Shown here piece by piece: positions 20,832-28,920 of a DNA stretch of 64,000 bases; the first letter of the stretch is position 1, and every line of letters starts with the position of its first letter. Origin of the DNA: Brasilonema angustatum HA4187-MV1 (lineage in GTDB: Bacteria > Cyanobacteriota > Cyanobacteriia > Cyanobacteriales > Nostocaceae); assembly GCA_019359695.1 (NCBI GenBank), contig JAHHGV010000021.1, forward strand, positions 62,001-126,000, given 5' to 3'. The notes beneath the pieces were generated by a model that saw only the letters and a program-made list of their open reading frames with translations, made no database searches and was not told the origin of the DNA. Position numbers and translations under genes: made by a program.

Positions 20832-21971
20832 ATGAATCAAGTTCTGGTAAATGACACAACACTACGCGACGGCGAACAAGCAGCAGGAGTAGCCTTTAAC
20901 TTACAAGAGAAAGTCGCGATCGCCAAGTTTCTCGATACCATCGGCGTTCATGAGTTGGAAGTCGGTATTCCGGCGATGGGTGAAGAAGAAACACGAGCGA
21001 TATCAGCAATTACTCAGTTAGATTTGCAAGCCAAACTGCTTGGCTGGAACCGCGCTGTTGTATCTGATATTCAAGCTTCCATAGCTTGCGGTTTGAAGCG
21101 AGTGCATATCGCTATTCCCGTTTCTGGAATCCAAATCGCTGCTAAATTTCATGGTCAGTGGCGAGTCACTCTGCAACAATTGAGAGATAGCATTAACTTT
21201 GCTCTTGATAAAGGTCTTTGGGTGTCGGTAGGAGGAGAAGATTCTTCTAGAGCTGATGAAAACTTCCTTCTCGATGTTGCGCAATATGCCCAGGAATGGG
21301 GTGCATCACGGTTTCGTTTTTGTGACACAGTAGGCATTCTCGACCCCTTCAGCACATACACTAAAGTCAAAAGATTAGTGACGGCTTTAGTCATTCCCGT
21401 AGAAATTCACACTCACAATGATTTTGGCTTGGCAACTGCCAACGCTCTTGCTGGTCTTAAAGCTGGAGCCTTATCAGTCAATACTACAGTCAACGGGTTA
21501 GGCGAAAGAGCCGGAAATGCAGCTTTAGAAGAAGTTGTCATGGGTCTTAAACGCATACACGGCGTTAATATGGGTATTGAAACGCCTCGTTTATTAGAAC
21601 TGTCTCGACTTGTTGCGTCTGCATCAGGATCTCATGTACCACCTTGGAAGGCAATTGTCGGTGAGAATGCCTTTGCCCACGAAGCTGGTATTCATGCTCA
21701 CGGCGTACTGCAAAACCCCATCACTTACGAGCCGTTTGCTCCCCAGGAAGTAGGCTGGGAGCGGCGTTTGGTTGTGGGTAAGCATTCTGGTCGGCATTTA
21801 TTATCTAGTATCCTGCAAGAGCATGGTATTTTTCTGAGTTCACAAGAAACTCAATCTGTTTTAGATGCGGTAAGACAAGAATCAGTAGAGAAAAAACGCA
21901 GTTTAACCGTGCAAGAACTGTTGGATTTAGTACAAGAACAACAGAGGTATTCACATGCGACCATCAGATGA
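20832..21971 (+). CDS. nifV: Homocitrate synthase
   Basis: A 379-residue enzyme of the alpha-isopropylmalate/homocitrate synthase family, condensing acetyl-CoA with 2-oxoglutarate to give homocitrate for FeMo-cofactor. Motifs: [16 protein letters not shown] at the N-terminus, [16 protein letters not shown] (metal-binding HxH) and the [15 protein letters not shown] segment. ATG 20832 is preferred over a TTG 12 codons upstream. Its 3' end overlaps the nifZ start by 17 bases. Confidence 0.96.
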   Translation: MNQVLVNDTTLRDGEQAAGVAFNLQEKVAIAKFLDTIGVHELEVGIPAMGEEETRAISAITQLDLQAKLLGWNRAVVSDIQASIACGLKRVHIAIPVSGIQIAAKFHGQWRVTLQQLRDSINFALDKGLWVSVGGEDSSRADENFLLDVAQYAQEWGASRFRFCDTVGILDPFSTYTKVKRLVTALVIPVEIHTHNDFGLATANALAGLKAGALSVNTTVNGLGERAGNAALEEVVMGLKRIHGVNMGIETPRLLELSRLVASASGSHVPPWKAIVGENAFAHEAGIHAHGVLQNPITYEPFAPQEVGWERRLVVGKHSGRHLLSSILQEHGIFLSSQETQSVLDAVRQESVEKKRSLTVQELLDLVQEQQRYSHATIR

Positions 21972-22245
21972 AGTAGAACTAGAAGAACCACCAGCTTTTA
22001 ATATTGGTGATAAAGTCCGATTGCGTAAAGTTATTAAGAACGATGGCACTTTTCCTGGTCAAGAGATTGGAGTTATCTTAGCGACAAAAGGAGATACTGG
22101 CTACGTTGCTAGTATAGGCACTTATTTACAAAGGTCCTATATCTATGCAGTCCATTTTTTGGACAAAGGATTTGTCATAGGTTGTCTCAAAAAAGAATTA
22201 GAACTTGTTGAGAAAGGGCAAGAACTGACTGAGGAAGTCTTATAA
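21955..22245 (+). CDS. nifZ: NifZ
   Basis: A 96-residue protein with the NifZ core (FNIGDKVRLRKVIKNDGTFPG; GYVASIGTYLQ). NifZ assists P-cluster maturation of the MoFe protein. It starts inside the end of nifV (17-bp overlap), indicating translational coupling, and is followed by nifT after 75 bp. Confidence 0.94.
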   Translation: MRPSDEVELEEPPAFNIGDKVRLRKVIKNDGTFPGQEIGVILATKGDTGYVASIGTYLQRSYIYAVHFLDKGFVIGCLKKELELVEKGQELTEEVL

Positions 22246-22320
22246 ACTTATTTTTCTGAACAGAAAATCAGACATTTCTCAAATACATTAATCTCAACAC
22301 TAGGAAGCGGTAAAATTCTT

Positions 22321-22524
22321 ATGAAAGTCATGCTGCGTCAAAATGATGCTGGAAACTTGGTCGTCTACGTTGCCAAGAAAGACCTTGAAGAAGAAGTTGT
22401 CAAACAAACTGAAGGACCAGAAGGCAAAATTTTGACCTTAGCAAATGGCTGGGAATTAGCATTTACTAACTTGCCAGAATTGGTAGATTTACCTCAGACT
22501 GTAGAGGCTAAACGCCTTTCTTAG
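22321..22524 (+). CDS. nifT: NifT/FixU
   Basis: A 67-residue protein starting MKVMLRQNDAGNLVVYVAKKDLEE, typical of NifT/FixU. Its role is poorly defined and usually non-essential. It closes the nifV-nifZ-nifT group. Confidence 0.93.
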   Translation: MKVMLRQNDAGNLVVYVAKKDLEEEVVKQTEGPEGKILTLANGWELAFTNLPELVDLPQTVEAKRLS

Positions 22525-22630
22525 TTTAGCATCAAGCCTCTTGCAAAATTAAGAGGGAACAGGGAACAGGCAAGAAGGGAGGTGGTGTTTCTTTCATTTG
22601 TTACCAGCGTGTAACCGCGCACGAGTTTAA

Positions 22631-22910
22631 GGCTGAGATCTTGCACTTGTGCCAACAACCGCCTAGGGTTTAAACCCTAGTCTCATAGTCAAAGTCGTCT
22701 AAAGACGACTGCATAAGCCTTTGAGTCTACTTTAAGAGACTTGAAGTGTAAGCCTCCCAATTGATTCCGAGGCTGAGATCTTGCACTTGTGCCAACAACC
22801 GCCTAGGGTTTAAACCCTAGTCTCATAGTCAAAGTCGTCTAAAGACGACTGCATAAGCCTTTAAGTCTACTTTAAGAGACTTGAAGTGTAAGCCTCCCAA
22901 TTGATTCCGA
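22631..22910. repeat. Two 140-bp tandem direct repeats with internal palindromes
   Basis: Copy 1 is 22631-22770 and copy 2 is 22771-22910; I see one mismatch (TTGAGTCTAC versus TTAAGTCTAC). Each copy carries the perfect palindrome CTAGGGTTTAAACCCTAG (22663-22680; 22803-22820) and the stem AGTCGTCT/AGACGACT (22693-22710). No frame runs through it. The spacer 22525-23179 contains no gene. Confidence 0.92.
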
Positions 22911-23179
22911 GGCGGACGAGGTTGCGTTGTTGAGAATGGTGCAAAATGTCAGTTAAAACGGAACGGCACATGCTACAAGTCGGGCTTTGCGTTTCCCTTC
23001 GCAGTGCCTCCTCAAAGACTAACAAGAGTCCGTTTTAACGGACTTGGACTTTGAGCCAAGAAATTTATTTCTTGGCGTTCTTGGTGGACAAAAATAAGAA
23101 AGCAAGATCTAAGTATTACGATTATTTGTGCCCACTTAAAAAAGACAACCCACACAAAAAATCCACTGATTAAAAAAAC

Positions 23180-23743
23180 ATGGGTCATCATTACTTGAAA
23201 TTATCTGAATTTAACCTTGAAGGACAATTCCTGAGCTTTGTTGGTGATAGCCCAGGCAAATCCAAATACTTACAACTGGCGTTAGAATCTGAGGATGTAC
23301 AAATCAAAATTCCCAAAGAATTACGTAAACACCTCAATTTATCTCTAATTCCTGGCGAGCAAATTCGTGTATTTGGTATCAGTAAGCTAGACACCCAAAC
23401 AGGCGAAGTCAAACTAAAAGCTTTTAGCATAGCACCACTTGGTTTTTGTTCGACTCAAAAAACACCCGTTCAACAACACAAACGTGCTCCTAAGGCAAAG
23501 ATTTTAACCTGCCAAAAATCTGGCTGTGTTAAACGTGGTGCAAAAAATTACTTGTCAGAATTAGAAAAGATTTTGTACACTCGCGGTTTATCAGATCAAG
23601 TCATCATTGAGCGGACTAGTTGTTTAAAATGTTGTAAAAACGCACCGAATTTGATTTTGCAAATTGGGACAAAAGAATATAAGAATCTTCATCCAGAGGC
23701 GATCGTCTCTTTACTGGAAGATTATTTGGTATCAAATCCGTGA
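23180..23743 (+). CDS. Thioredoxin-like 2Fe-2S ferredoxin domain protein
   Basis: A 187-residue protein. The N-terminal half (1-95) is a beta-rich domain; the C-terminal half has the thioredoxin-like ferredoxin pattern, with cysteines in ILTCQKSGCVKRG and TSCLKCCKNAPN. Such proteins carry one 2Fe-2S cluster and often sit near cyanobacterial nif genes. It probably donates or shuttles electrons. A terminator follows. The specific partner is unknown. Confidence 0.82.
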   Translation: MGHHYLKLSEFNLEGQFLSFVGDSPGKSKYLQLALESEDVQIKIPKELRKHLNLSLIPGEQIRVFGISKLDTQTGEVKLKAFSIAPLGFCSTQKTPVQQHKRAPKAKILTCQKSGCVKRGAKNYLSELEKILYTRGLSDQVIIERTSCLKCCKNAPNLILQIGTKEYKNLHPEAIVSLLEDYLVSNP

Positions 23744-23769
23744 GCAACTGAATGATAGCAATCGGTTCA

Positions 23770-23810
23770 GAACCCCGACTTCGTAAGAGTTGTCGGGGTT
23801 CTTGTTTGTT
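23770..23810 (+). terminator. Rho-independent terminator
   Basis: GAACCCCGAC (23770-23779) pairs with GTCGGGGTTC (23792-23801), followed by TTGTTTGTT. It ends the 2Fe-2S ferredoxin gene transcript. Confidence 0.8.
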
Positions 23811-23836
23811 CATGGCAAATGGGATAAAAAAGCTTA

Positions 23837-24095
23837 AACCTCACCCTCGCTTGAATCGGCGCTAAAATCTTTCCCTCTCCTTAATAAGGAGAGGGATGCC
23901 CGACAGGGCAGGGTGAGGTAGAAATCATGAATGCAACCCGCGTATCCCTTTGGCTAACTTTTTCCGTAACCTCACCCTCGCTTGAATCGGTGCTAAAATC
24001 TTTCCCTCTCCTTAAGGAGAGGGATGCCCGACAGGGCAGGGTGAGGTAGAAATCATGAATGCAACCCGCGTATCCCTTTGGCTAACTTTTTCCGT
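23837..24095. repeat. Two ~130-bp tandem direct repeats
   Basis: Copy 1 is 23837-23967 (131 bp) and copy 2 is 23968-24095 (128 bp). They differ by a TAA insertion inside the CCTCTCC/GGAGAGG palindrome and one G/T change. A third copy begins (AACCTCAACC) at 24096 but breaks off. The palindrome CCCTCTCCTT...AGGAGAGGG belongs to a common cyanobacterial repeat and reappears inside the CHAT gene at 26058. Confidence 0.9.
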
Positions 24096-24163
24096 AACCT
24101 CAACCTCCGCCAATGTAATGTATATTTGTTTGTCCCTACAATCTTCAACAACCAAGGTTCAGC

Positions 24164-24613
24164 ATGACTCAACTCTCTACCGCCGAAATCGAGCAATATC
24201 GCGAAGTTTTGCCAAATGATGCATCTTTCCAGTCAGCACTCACTCAGCTCGAACAACACAACGGCGACATTGACTCTTATTTAGATGAGATTTTGTTAGA
24301 TAAATTCGGTGCGACGAGAGACTATCAAAAATCTCTGCGGGAAGTGACACTCAAGCGGTTGCGCAAAGAACTCTGCGGCGCTGATGATAGTTTCCGTACC
24401 AAAGTGCAGGAATACAAAAGAAATCCAGCGAGTGCGCCGTTACTCACAGGGTTGATTGTCTCATTGCTTGGTATGACTGGAGTACCACTCGACCCTAACA
24501 TTGCTACTGTTATTGTGTTGTACATTGTCCATGTCGGCATCGATATTTTTTGTGAGTATACCGAACCAGATGCTGATGCTTCGGGAAACCAACCACCAAA
24601 AAATCAATCCTGA
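24164..24613 (+). CDS. Hypothetical protein with hydrophobic C-terminal region
   Basis: A 149-residue protein. The N-terminal 50 residues look like a small helical bundle (NDASFQSALTQLEQHNGDIDSY), reminiscent of UBA-like folds, but this is only a resemblance. Residues about 88-127 hold two hydrophobic stretches split by GVPLDPN, probably membrane-associated helices. It converges with the CHAT-STAND gene, the stops being 26 bp apart. No family recognised. Confidence 0.65.
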   Translation: MTQLSTAEIEQYREVLPNDASFQSALTQLEQHNGDIDSYLDEILLDKFGATRDYQKSLREVTLKRLRKELCGADDSFRTKVQEYKRNPASAPLLTGLIVSLLGMTGVPLDPNIATVIVLYIVHVGIDIFCEYTEPDADASGNQPPKNQS

Positions 24614-24639
24614 AGCACCTCATCAAGCCTGATTTCCAA

Positions 24640-27600
24640 CTACTCTGGTAATCTCTCTAATATCTCTCGTGCTTGCTCAGCCCTATATTCATCCTTATAC
24701 TCAACATATATCTCCAAAGCTTTCTGCAAATTAGCCCTCGCCTCGGTGTAGTTTTCCTCTGCTTTTGCAAGCAATCCTAATTCCGCGTAGGTGTAAGCAC
24801 TTAAATAACGATCGCCAAAATCGATATAGATTTGCAAAGCTTGTTGGTAATTGCACCTTGCTTCCTCATATTCGTGCAAGTTTTGGGCTACCTTTCCCAA
24901 GTGGTGGTAGGTGCGAGCACTTGAGTAGCGATCGCCAAAATCGATATAGATTTGCAAAGCTTGTTGGTAATTGCGCCTTGCCTCTTCAAATTCTCGCAAA
25001 TCTTGGGCAACATACCCCAAGTTATTGTAGACGATAGCACACCAGTAGCGATCGCCAAAATCGATATAGATTTGCAAAGCTTGTTGGTAATTGCGCCTTG
25101 CCTCATCAAATTCTCGCAAATCTTGGGCTACTGCTCCCAACTGGTGGTAGGTGCCAGCACACCAGTAGCGATCGCCAAAATCGATTTTGATTTGCAAAGC
25201 TTGTTGGTAATTGCGTCTTGCCTCATCAAATTCTCGCAAATCTTGGGCGACTATTCCCAAGTTGTGGTAAGTGCCTGCACTTGAGTAGCGATCGCCAAAA
25301 TCGATTTTGATTTGCAAAGCTTGTTGGTAATTGCGCCTTGCTTCTTCAAATTCTCGCAACTCTTGGGCTACTGCTCCCAAGTTGTGGTAAGTGCCTGCAC
25401 TTGAGTAGCGATCGCCAAAATCGATTTTGATTTGCAAAGCTTGTTGGTAATTGCGCCTTGCCTCATCAAATTCTCGCAATTGTTGGGCTACTGCTCCCAA
25501 CTGGTGGTAGGTGTCAGCTTTCCAAAGTTGTTTTTCTCTTTCTTCTACACCTCCAAGTACATCACAAATTTCCAAAGTCTTTTCGTAGGACTTTCTTGCT
25601 TGCTGGTACTGCTTCGTTTGCAGTTGACAATTACCCAGTCTTGCAATTGCCAATGGTATCTGATAACCTGATTCTCCCTGGATAAATGCTTGTGAATACT
25701 TTTCCAAACGTTGACAAACTATTTCTGCCAACTTCAGGTTACTTTGGTTATCGTTAATCAACTCAAAGTATTTTTTTAAACAAAAATATATGCTGATACT
25801 CTCTTGGTTATCCAAACAGATTTCCAGCGTATTGTAGAGATTTTCATACTCAAATTTGCAGTAGTTTATACCCCCTTGCCGCTCTTGCGCGTTCTTGGAT
25901 TCCATCAATTCATTGTAATAATCTGCCAAATCTTGATAGTGCTTTTTAAATCCCTCTTGCAAAGTTTCACGGGTAGCATCATCAAGAACCTCTAACTTAG
26001 TTTTCAAAAAGTAGGGGAATACAGGTTGAATTGCCAGAAACGGTGAATCCTCTTCCCCCCCTCTCCTTGTAGGAGAGGGGCTGGGGGTGAGGTTCATCGG
26101 TGAAAGCAAACCCCAGTTAATTGCTTCTTGAATCGCCTCATCAAACTTATCAAAATGATAATCTTTGAATGCTTCCTGTGTTTGCAATTTTTTGATATAG
26201 TTTGGAATATCCCTACGGTCGATAAACCCACTAAAAGGAGCCAAGCACAACAGTAACTTTTGCGCCTCTGGTGAGAGATTGCTGTGGGAATATTCTACAC
26301 ATTTGAGAATACTTGTCGTCTTCTCCTCACTCCCCGTATCCAACTTCACATCAGCCGACTGCAACGCCGAAAGAATCTCCTTGGGCGATTGGTTTTTAAA
26401 ATTCGCCAGCACGACTTCCATCGCCAAAGGATACCCCGCCAACAGTTTCATCAACTTCTGAAAATCTTCGTCTTGACGAATAACGGGAATACGTTTTTCT
26501 GTGACGTGGCGTTGGAGAATTGCCTGTGCTAAGTCAGAACGTGCTTCTTTGTCTAGCCCTTGCAATTCATAAATATTGTTTTTAAAAGTCGTTGCTTGCA
26601 ACCAATCTTCACGACTGCGGGAACCCAGAATCACCCGCGTTCTTCCGCCTATCAATCGCGTCAAAAAATCTTTGATTTGGTTGCGTTCTGTTTCTGGTAG
26701 AGTATTTTGAATCGCCAGCGGTTGCCCAGTCACCGATTCCAAATTATCCAGAATCAAAATACAAGATTCAGCGCGGAGTGTTTTTAGTAACTTTTGCTTT
26801 TTGGCTTCTGGCAGCATCCGATGAAAGTTGTCAAACCTATCATAAATCTTGTTGCCAATCTCCCAGATGATTTGCTCTAAATTCCACGCCTTCTCGTCAT
26901 ACCCAAAATAAAAGATATCTTTTGCAAAACACGTCGTCTGCCACCATTGGCGCAAATATCTTAGCAGAGTGCTTTTACCTGTTCCCCCCATTCCCTGCAA
27001 CAGCAAGATATTGTGTCGCAGCAATGACTTTTCAATTTTGAGAATCTCCAAATCTCGCCCGAAAAATCCATATTCTGGCGACGTGAAGCGATATCTTTCA
27101 CCTTCAGTTTGCCAAAATTGCTCTTCTTCTTGTGGCGTGAATTCTCGCAGGTTCAACTTCACCGCTTGATTGCTGTAAACCACAGGTAGCAACCAATCTT
27201 CCAAATCAATGTGCTTGTTGAAATAAGCTTTGCGCTTCTTGTCATTAAAAAGTTCCAACCTGCCGAGGCGTATCGCTTCGCTGATATCCTTGTGATCAAA
27301 AAGATGAGCATAAACTTGCTGCATCATCAGCTTGGCAGCATCCACCATGACGGTATACCCCATCGCCACTACCATCTGCATCCCTGCAGCCATCAACTGA
27401 CTTCCGAGACTGGTTTCTCTGTAATCTCCCCCTTGCCCTGGAGGCAAAGAAGCAGTAGAAGAAACCTGCTTCCCCGACTGACAAGCATTGAGAAGACACA
27501 CAGGAATTTCCTTACCCGTCAGCAGATTCGCCAACTCCGTCGCCTCCACCGGATCTGCATCGCCTTTGGTTTCTCCTTCCAAAAACAGAAACGCCTTCAC

Positions 27601-28362
27601 TCCGTCGTAAGGTTGCAAATCATTACGTCCCCATCTCAACTGATAAGCATAAGGATTTGCGGTTTCTTTTTGGATATCCTTATATTTCATCACCGCACCG
27701 TGGGTGTCAAAGTGGATGATGTGATAAAACCCCGCGCCTTTTTCTTCCAGATGTCTTGCTAGTGCTTCATAAGTACCTGGGCGCAGTAATTCCACATTCA
27801 CCGCCAACTGACTATTCTCTATCGCGTCAATCAGCGATCGCGAAATGGTACGATAACCAACATCATGTTCTTCATTCGGTCGTGCTGTCACCACCAGTAA
27901 ATTAATCACGGGTGACTGTGGAATGTTCGCCTGCTTTGCCCCACGTTTTACATTCCTACGCACCATCACACAGTCTACCGCCAATGGTCGCGGATAGCCA
28001 GGTTCCCACAAAGCTTCCCAGTGCAGTGCTTGAAAGTCCGGAGTTTTCCCGACAATTTCTATCTGTAGGGGATTATGCCCTTTGCGTAGCCGCTGATATT
28101 GACTATAAGCATCTCTATCTCTAAAAACTTGGTTAAATAAATTTTCCCCATACTTTTTAATACTGGCGGCTGCCCTTTCGGCTATGATCGTGTCGCTAAA
28201 GGGAAACTCCAGCCACTCTTCAAAATACCACTCCAGTTCTCTTTCTTCTTTAGAAGTGAATGGGTTAGTGATTGTAAGTGAATATTCTTCCTCTTCAAAT
28301 CTCAGAGTTACCTCAAAGCCGGTGTCGGTTTTCTCTTCTTCCCGAATCGTGATGACTGGCAT
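24640..28362 (-). CDS. CHAT protease - STAND NTPase - TPR protein
   Basis: A 1,240-residue STAND protein. An N-terminal CHAT (caspase-like) domain has the His motif YHIIHFDTHG (about residue 216) and the Cys motif CLLNACQSG (about 292), so the dyad looks intact. The NB-ARC-type NTPase has Walker A LLQGMGGTGKST (about 457) and Walker B ILILDN (about 525). The C-terminus has about seven TPR units of 40 residues. This is the architecture of bacterial sensor/effector proteins linked to regulated proteolysis, cell death or phage defence. The TPRs would sense a ligand, the NTPase oligomerise and the CHAT domain cleave a target. A repeat-derived insert (LTPSPSPTRRGGEEDSPF) interrupts the region between NTPase and TPRs. 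Function is inferred from architecture only. Confidence 0.9.
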   Translation of the reverse strand: MPVITIREEEKTDTGFEVTLRFEEEEYSLTITNPFTSKEERELEWYFEEWLEFPFSDTIIAERAAASIKKYGENLFNQVFRDRDAYSQYQRLRKGHNPLQIEIVGKTPDFQALHWEALWEPGYPRPLAVDCVMVRRNVKRGAKQANIPQSPVINLLVVTARPNEEHDVGYRTISRSLIDAIENSQLAVNVELLRPGTYEALARHLEEKGAGFYHIIHFDTHGAVMKYKDIQKETANPYAYQLRWGRNDLQPYDGVKAFLFLEGETKGDADPVEATELANLLTGKEIPVCLLNACQSGKQVSSTASLPPGQGGDYRETSLGSQLMAAGMQMVVAMGYTVMVDAAKLMMQQVYAHLFDHKDISEAIRLGRLELFNDKKRKAYFNKHIDLEDWLLPVVYSNQAVKLNLREFTPQEEEQFWQTEGERYRFTSPEYGFFGRDLEILKIEKSLLRHNILLLQGMGGTGKSTLLRYLRQWWQTTCFAKDIFYFGYDEKAWNLEQIIWEIGNKIYDRFDNFHRMLPEAKKQKLLKTLRAESCILILDNLESVTGQPLAIQNTLPETERNQIKDFLTRLIGGRTRVILGSRSREDWLQATTFKNNIYELQGLDKEARSDLAQAILQRHVTEKRIPVIRQDEDFQKLMKLLAGYPLAMEVVLANFKNQSPKEILSALQSADVKLDTGSEEKTTSILKCVEYSHSNLSPEAQKLLLCLAPFSGFIDRRDIPNYIKKLQTQEAFKDYHFDKFDEAIQEAINWGLLSPMNLTPSPSPTRRGGEEDSPFLAIQPVFPYFLKTKLEVLDDATRETLQEGFKKHYQDLADYYNELMESKNAQERQGGINYCKFEYENLYNTLEICLDNQESISIYFCLKKYFELINDNQSNLKLAEIVCQRLEKYSQAFIQGESGYQIPLAIARLGNCQLQTKQYQQARKSYEKTLEICDVLGGVEEREKQLWKADTYHQLGAVAQQLREFDEARRNYQQALQIKIDFGDRYSSAGTYHNLGAVAQELREFEEARRNYQQALQIKIDFGDRYSSAGTYHNLGIVAQDLREFDEARRNYQQALQIKIDFGDRYWCAGTYHQLGAVAQDLREFDEARRNYQQALQIYIDFGDRYWCAIVYNNLGYVAQDLREFEEARRNYQQALQIYIDFGDRYSSARTYHHLGKVAQNLHEYEEARCNYQQALQIYIDFGDRYLSAYTYAELGLLAKAEENYTEARANLQKALEIYVEYKDEYRAEQAREILERLPE
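24781..25510 (-). repeat. 120-bp tandem repeats encoding TPR units
   Basis: The TPR segment of the CHAT gene consists of 120-bp units in exact register: the (G/A)CGATCGCCAAAATCGAT phrase recurs at 24808, 24928, 25048, 25168, 25288 and 25408. The units are nearly identical at DNA level, with a few changes clustered at ligand-facing positions (e.g. WCAGTYHQ versus SSAGTYHN), which points to recent expansion or gene conversion. Confidence 0.92.
26058..26080. repeat. Repeat palindrome inserted in frame in the CHAT gene
   Basis: CCCCTCTCCT (26058-26067) pairs with AGGAGAGGGG (26071-26080) and is followed by CTGGGGGTGAGG. This is the dispersed repeat also present at 23877-23915. It is translated as part of LTPSPSPTRRGGEE without breaking the frame. 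Confidence 0.75.
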
Positions 28363-28920
28363 GGTGTGACACTTTTAACACAAAAAAGAATATTTAGTTA
28401 TAGACTACACATTCGCTGTTTGCGTTTCCGTATAGCTGTATCATCTCCAGGGCAAGGCGGTTGGAAATTCTCTCTACTTACTGTCACTGCTGGTTCGCAC
28501 TATTTATTACACGTACAACGTAGATTTTTTGGGCGTTTTTGAGTATAATTTAAAATAAATTAACTTTTTTATACCGTTTATTTTAGTGAAAACACTAGCA
28601 ATTTTGTCTTTATTAACTTACAAACTGTCAGCAAAGTAGCCATCATGAACTGCGTACACCCTTCGGGGAGAACCTTCGGTTCCGCTTCGCTAACGGCAGT
28701 TGCTACCCTTCGGGAAGCCGCCTCCGGCGTCTACAAGTCGGGAAACCCGAACGCCAGATACCAAGTGAGGGAAACCCTCCTGCAGTACTGGCTCCCCAAC
28801 GCACTGCCTCACCAGAACACATGAAAATACCTCTTAGCCTGTTCCCTGTTCCCTGTTCCCTGTTCCCTGTTCCCTATTTTCAAGTCAGGGTTTTCTACTA
28901 TTAAACATTGGAATCGATTT
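28363..28920. repeat. Spacer with dispersed repeat and heptamer array
   Basis: 558 bp between the divergent CHAT and kinase genes. AT-rich promoter-like DNA (28,500-28,630) is followed by GC-rich repeat debris at about 28640-28815 (CCCTTCGGG stems, CAGTACTGGCTCCCCAACGC). Five TGTTCCC heptamers follow at 28840-28874. No gene. Confidence 0.75.

Noticed and set aside
22631-22910. Tandem 140-bp repeat considered as a CRISPR remnant
   Set aside because: Only two full-length identical units with no spacers and no cas genes nearby.
24781-25510. Regular 120-bp repeats considered as a CRISPR array
   Set aside because: The whole 120-bp unit is conserved and codes for TPRs; there are no unique spacers. 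No CRISPR array was found anywhere in the window.
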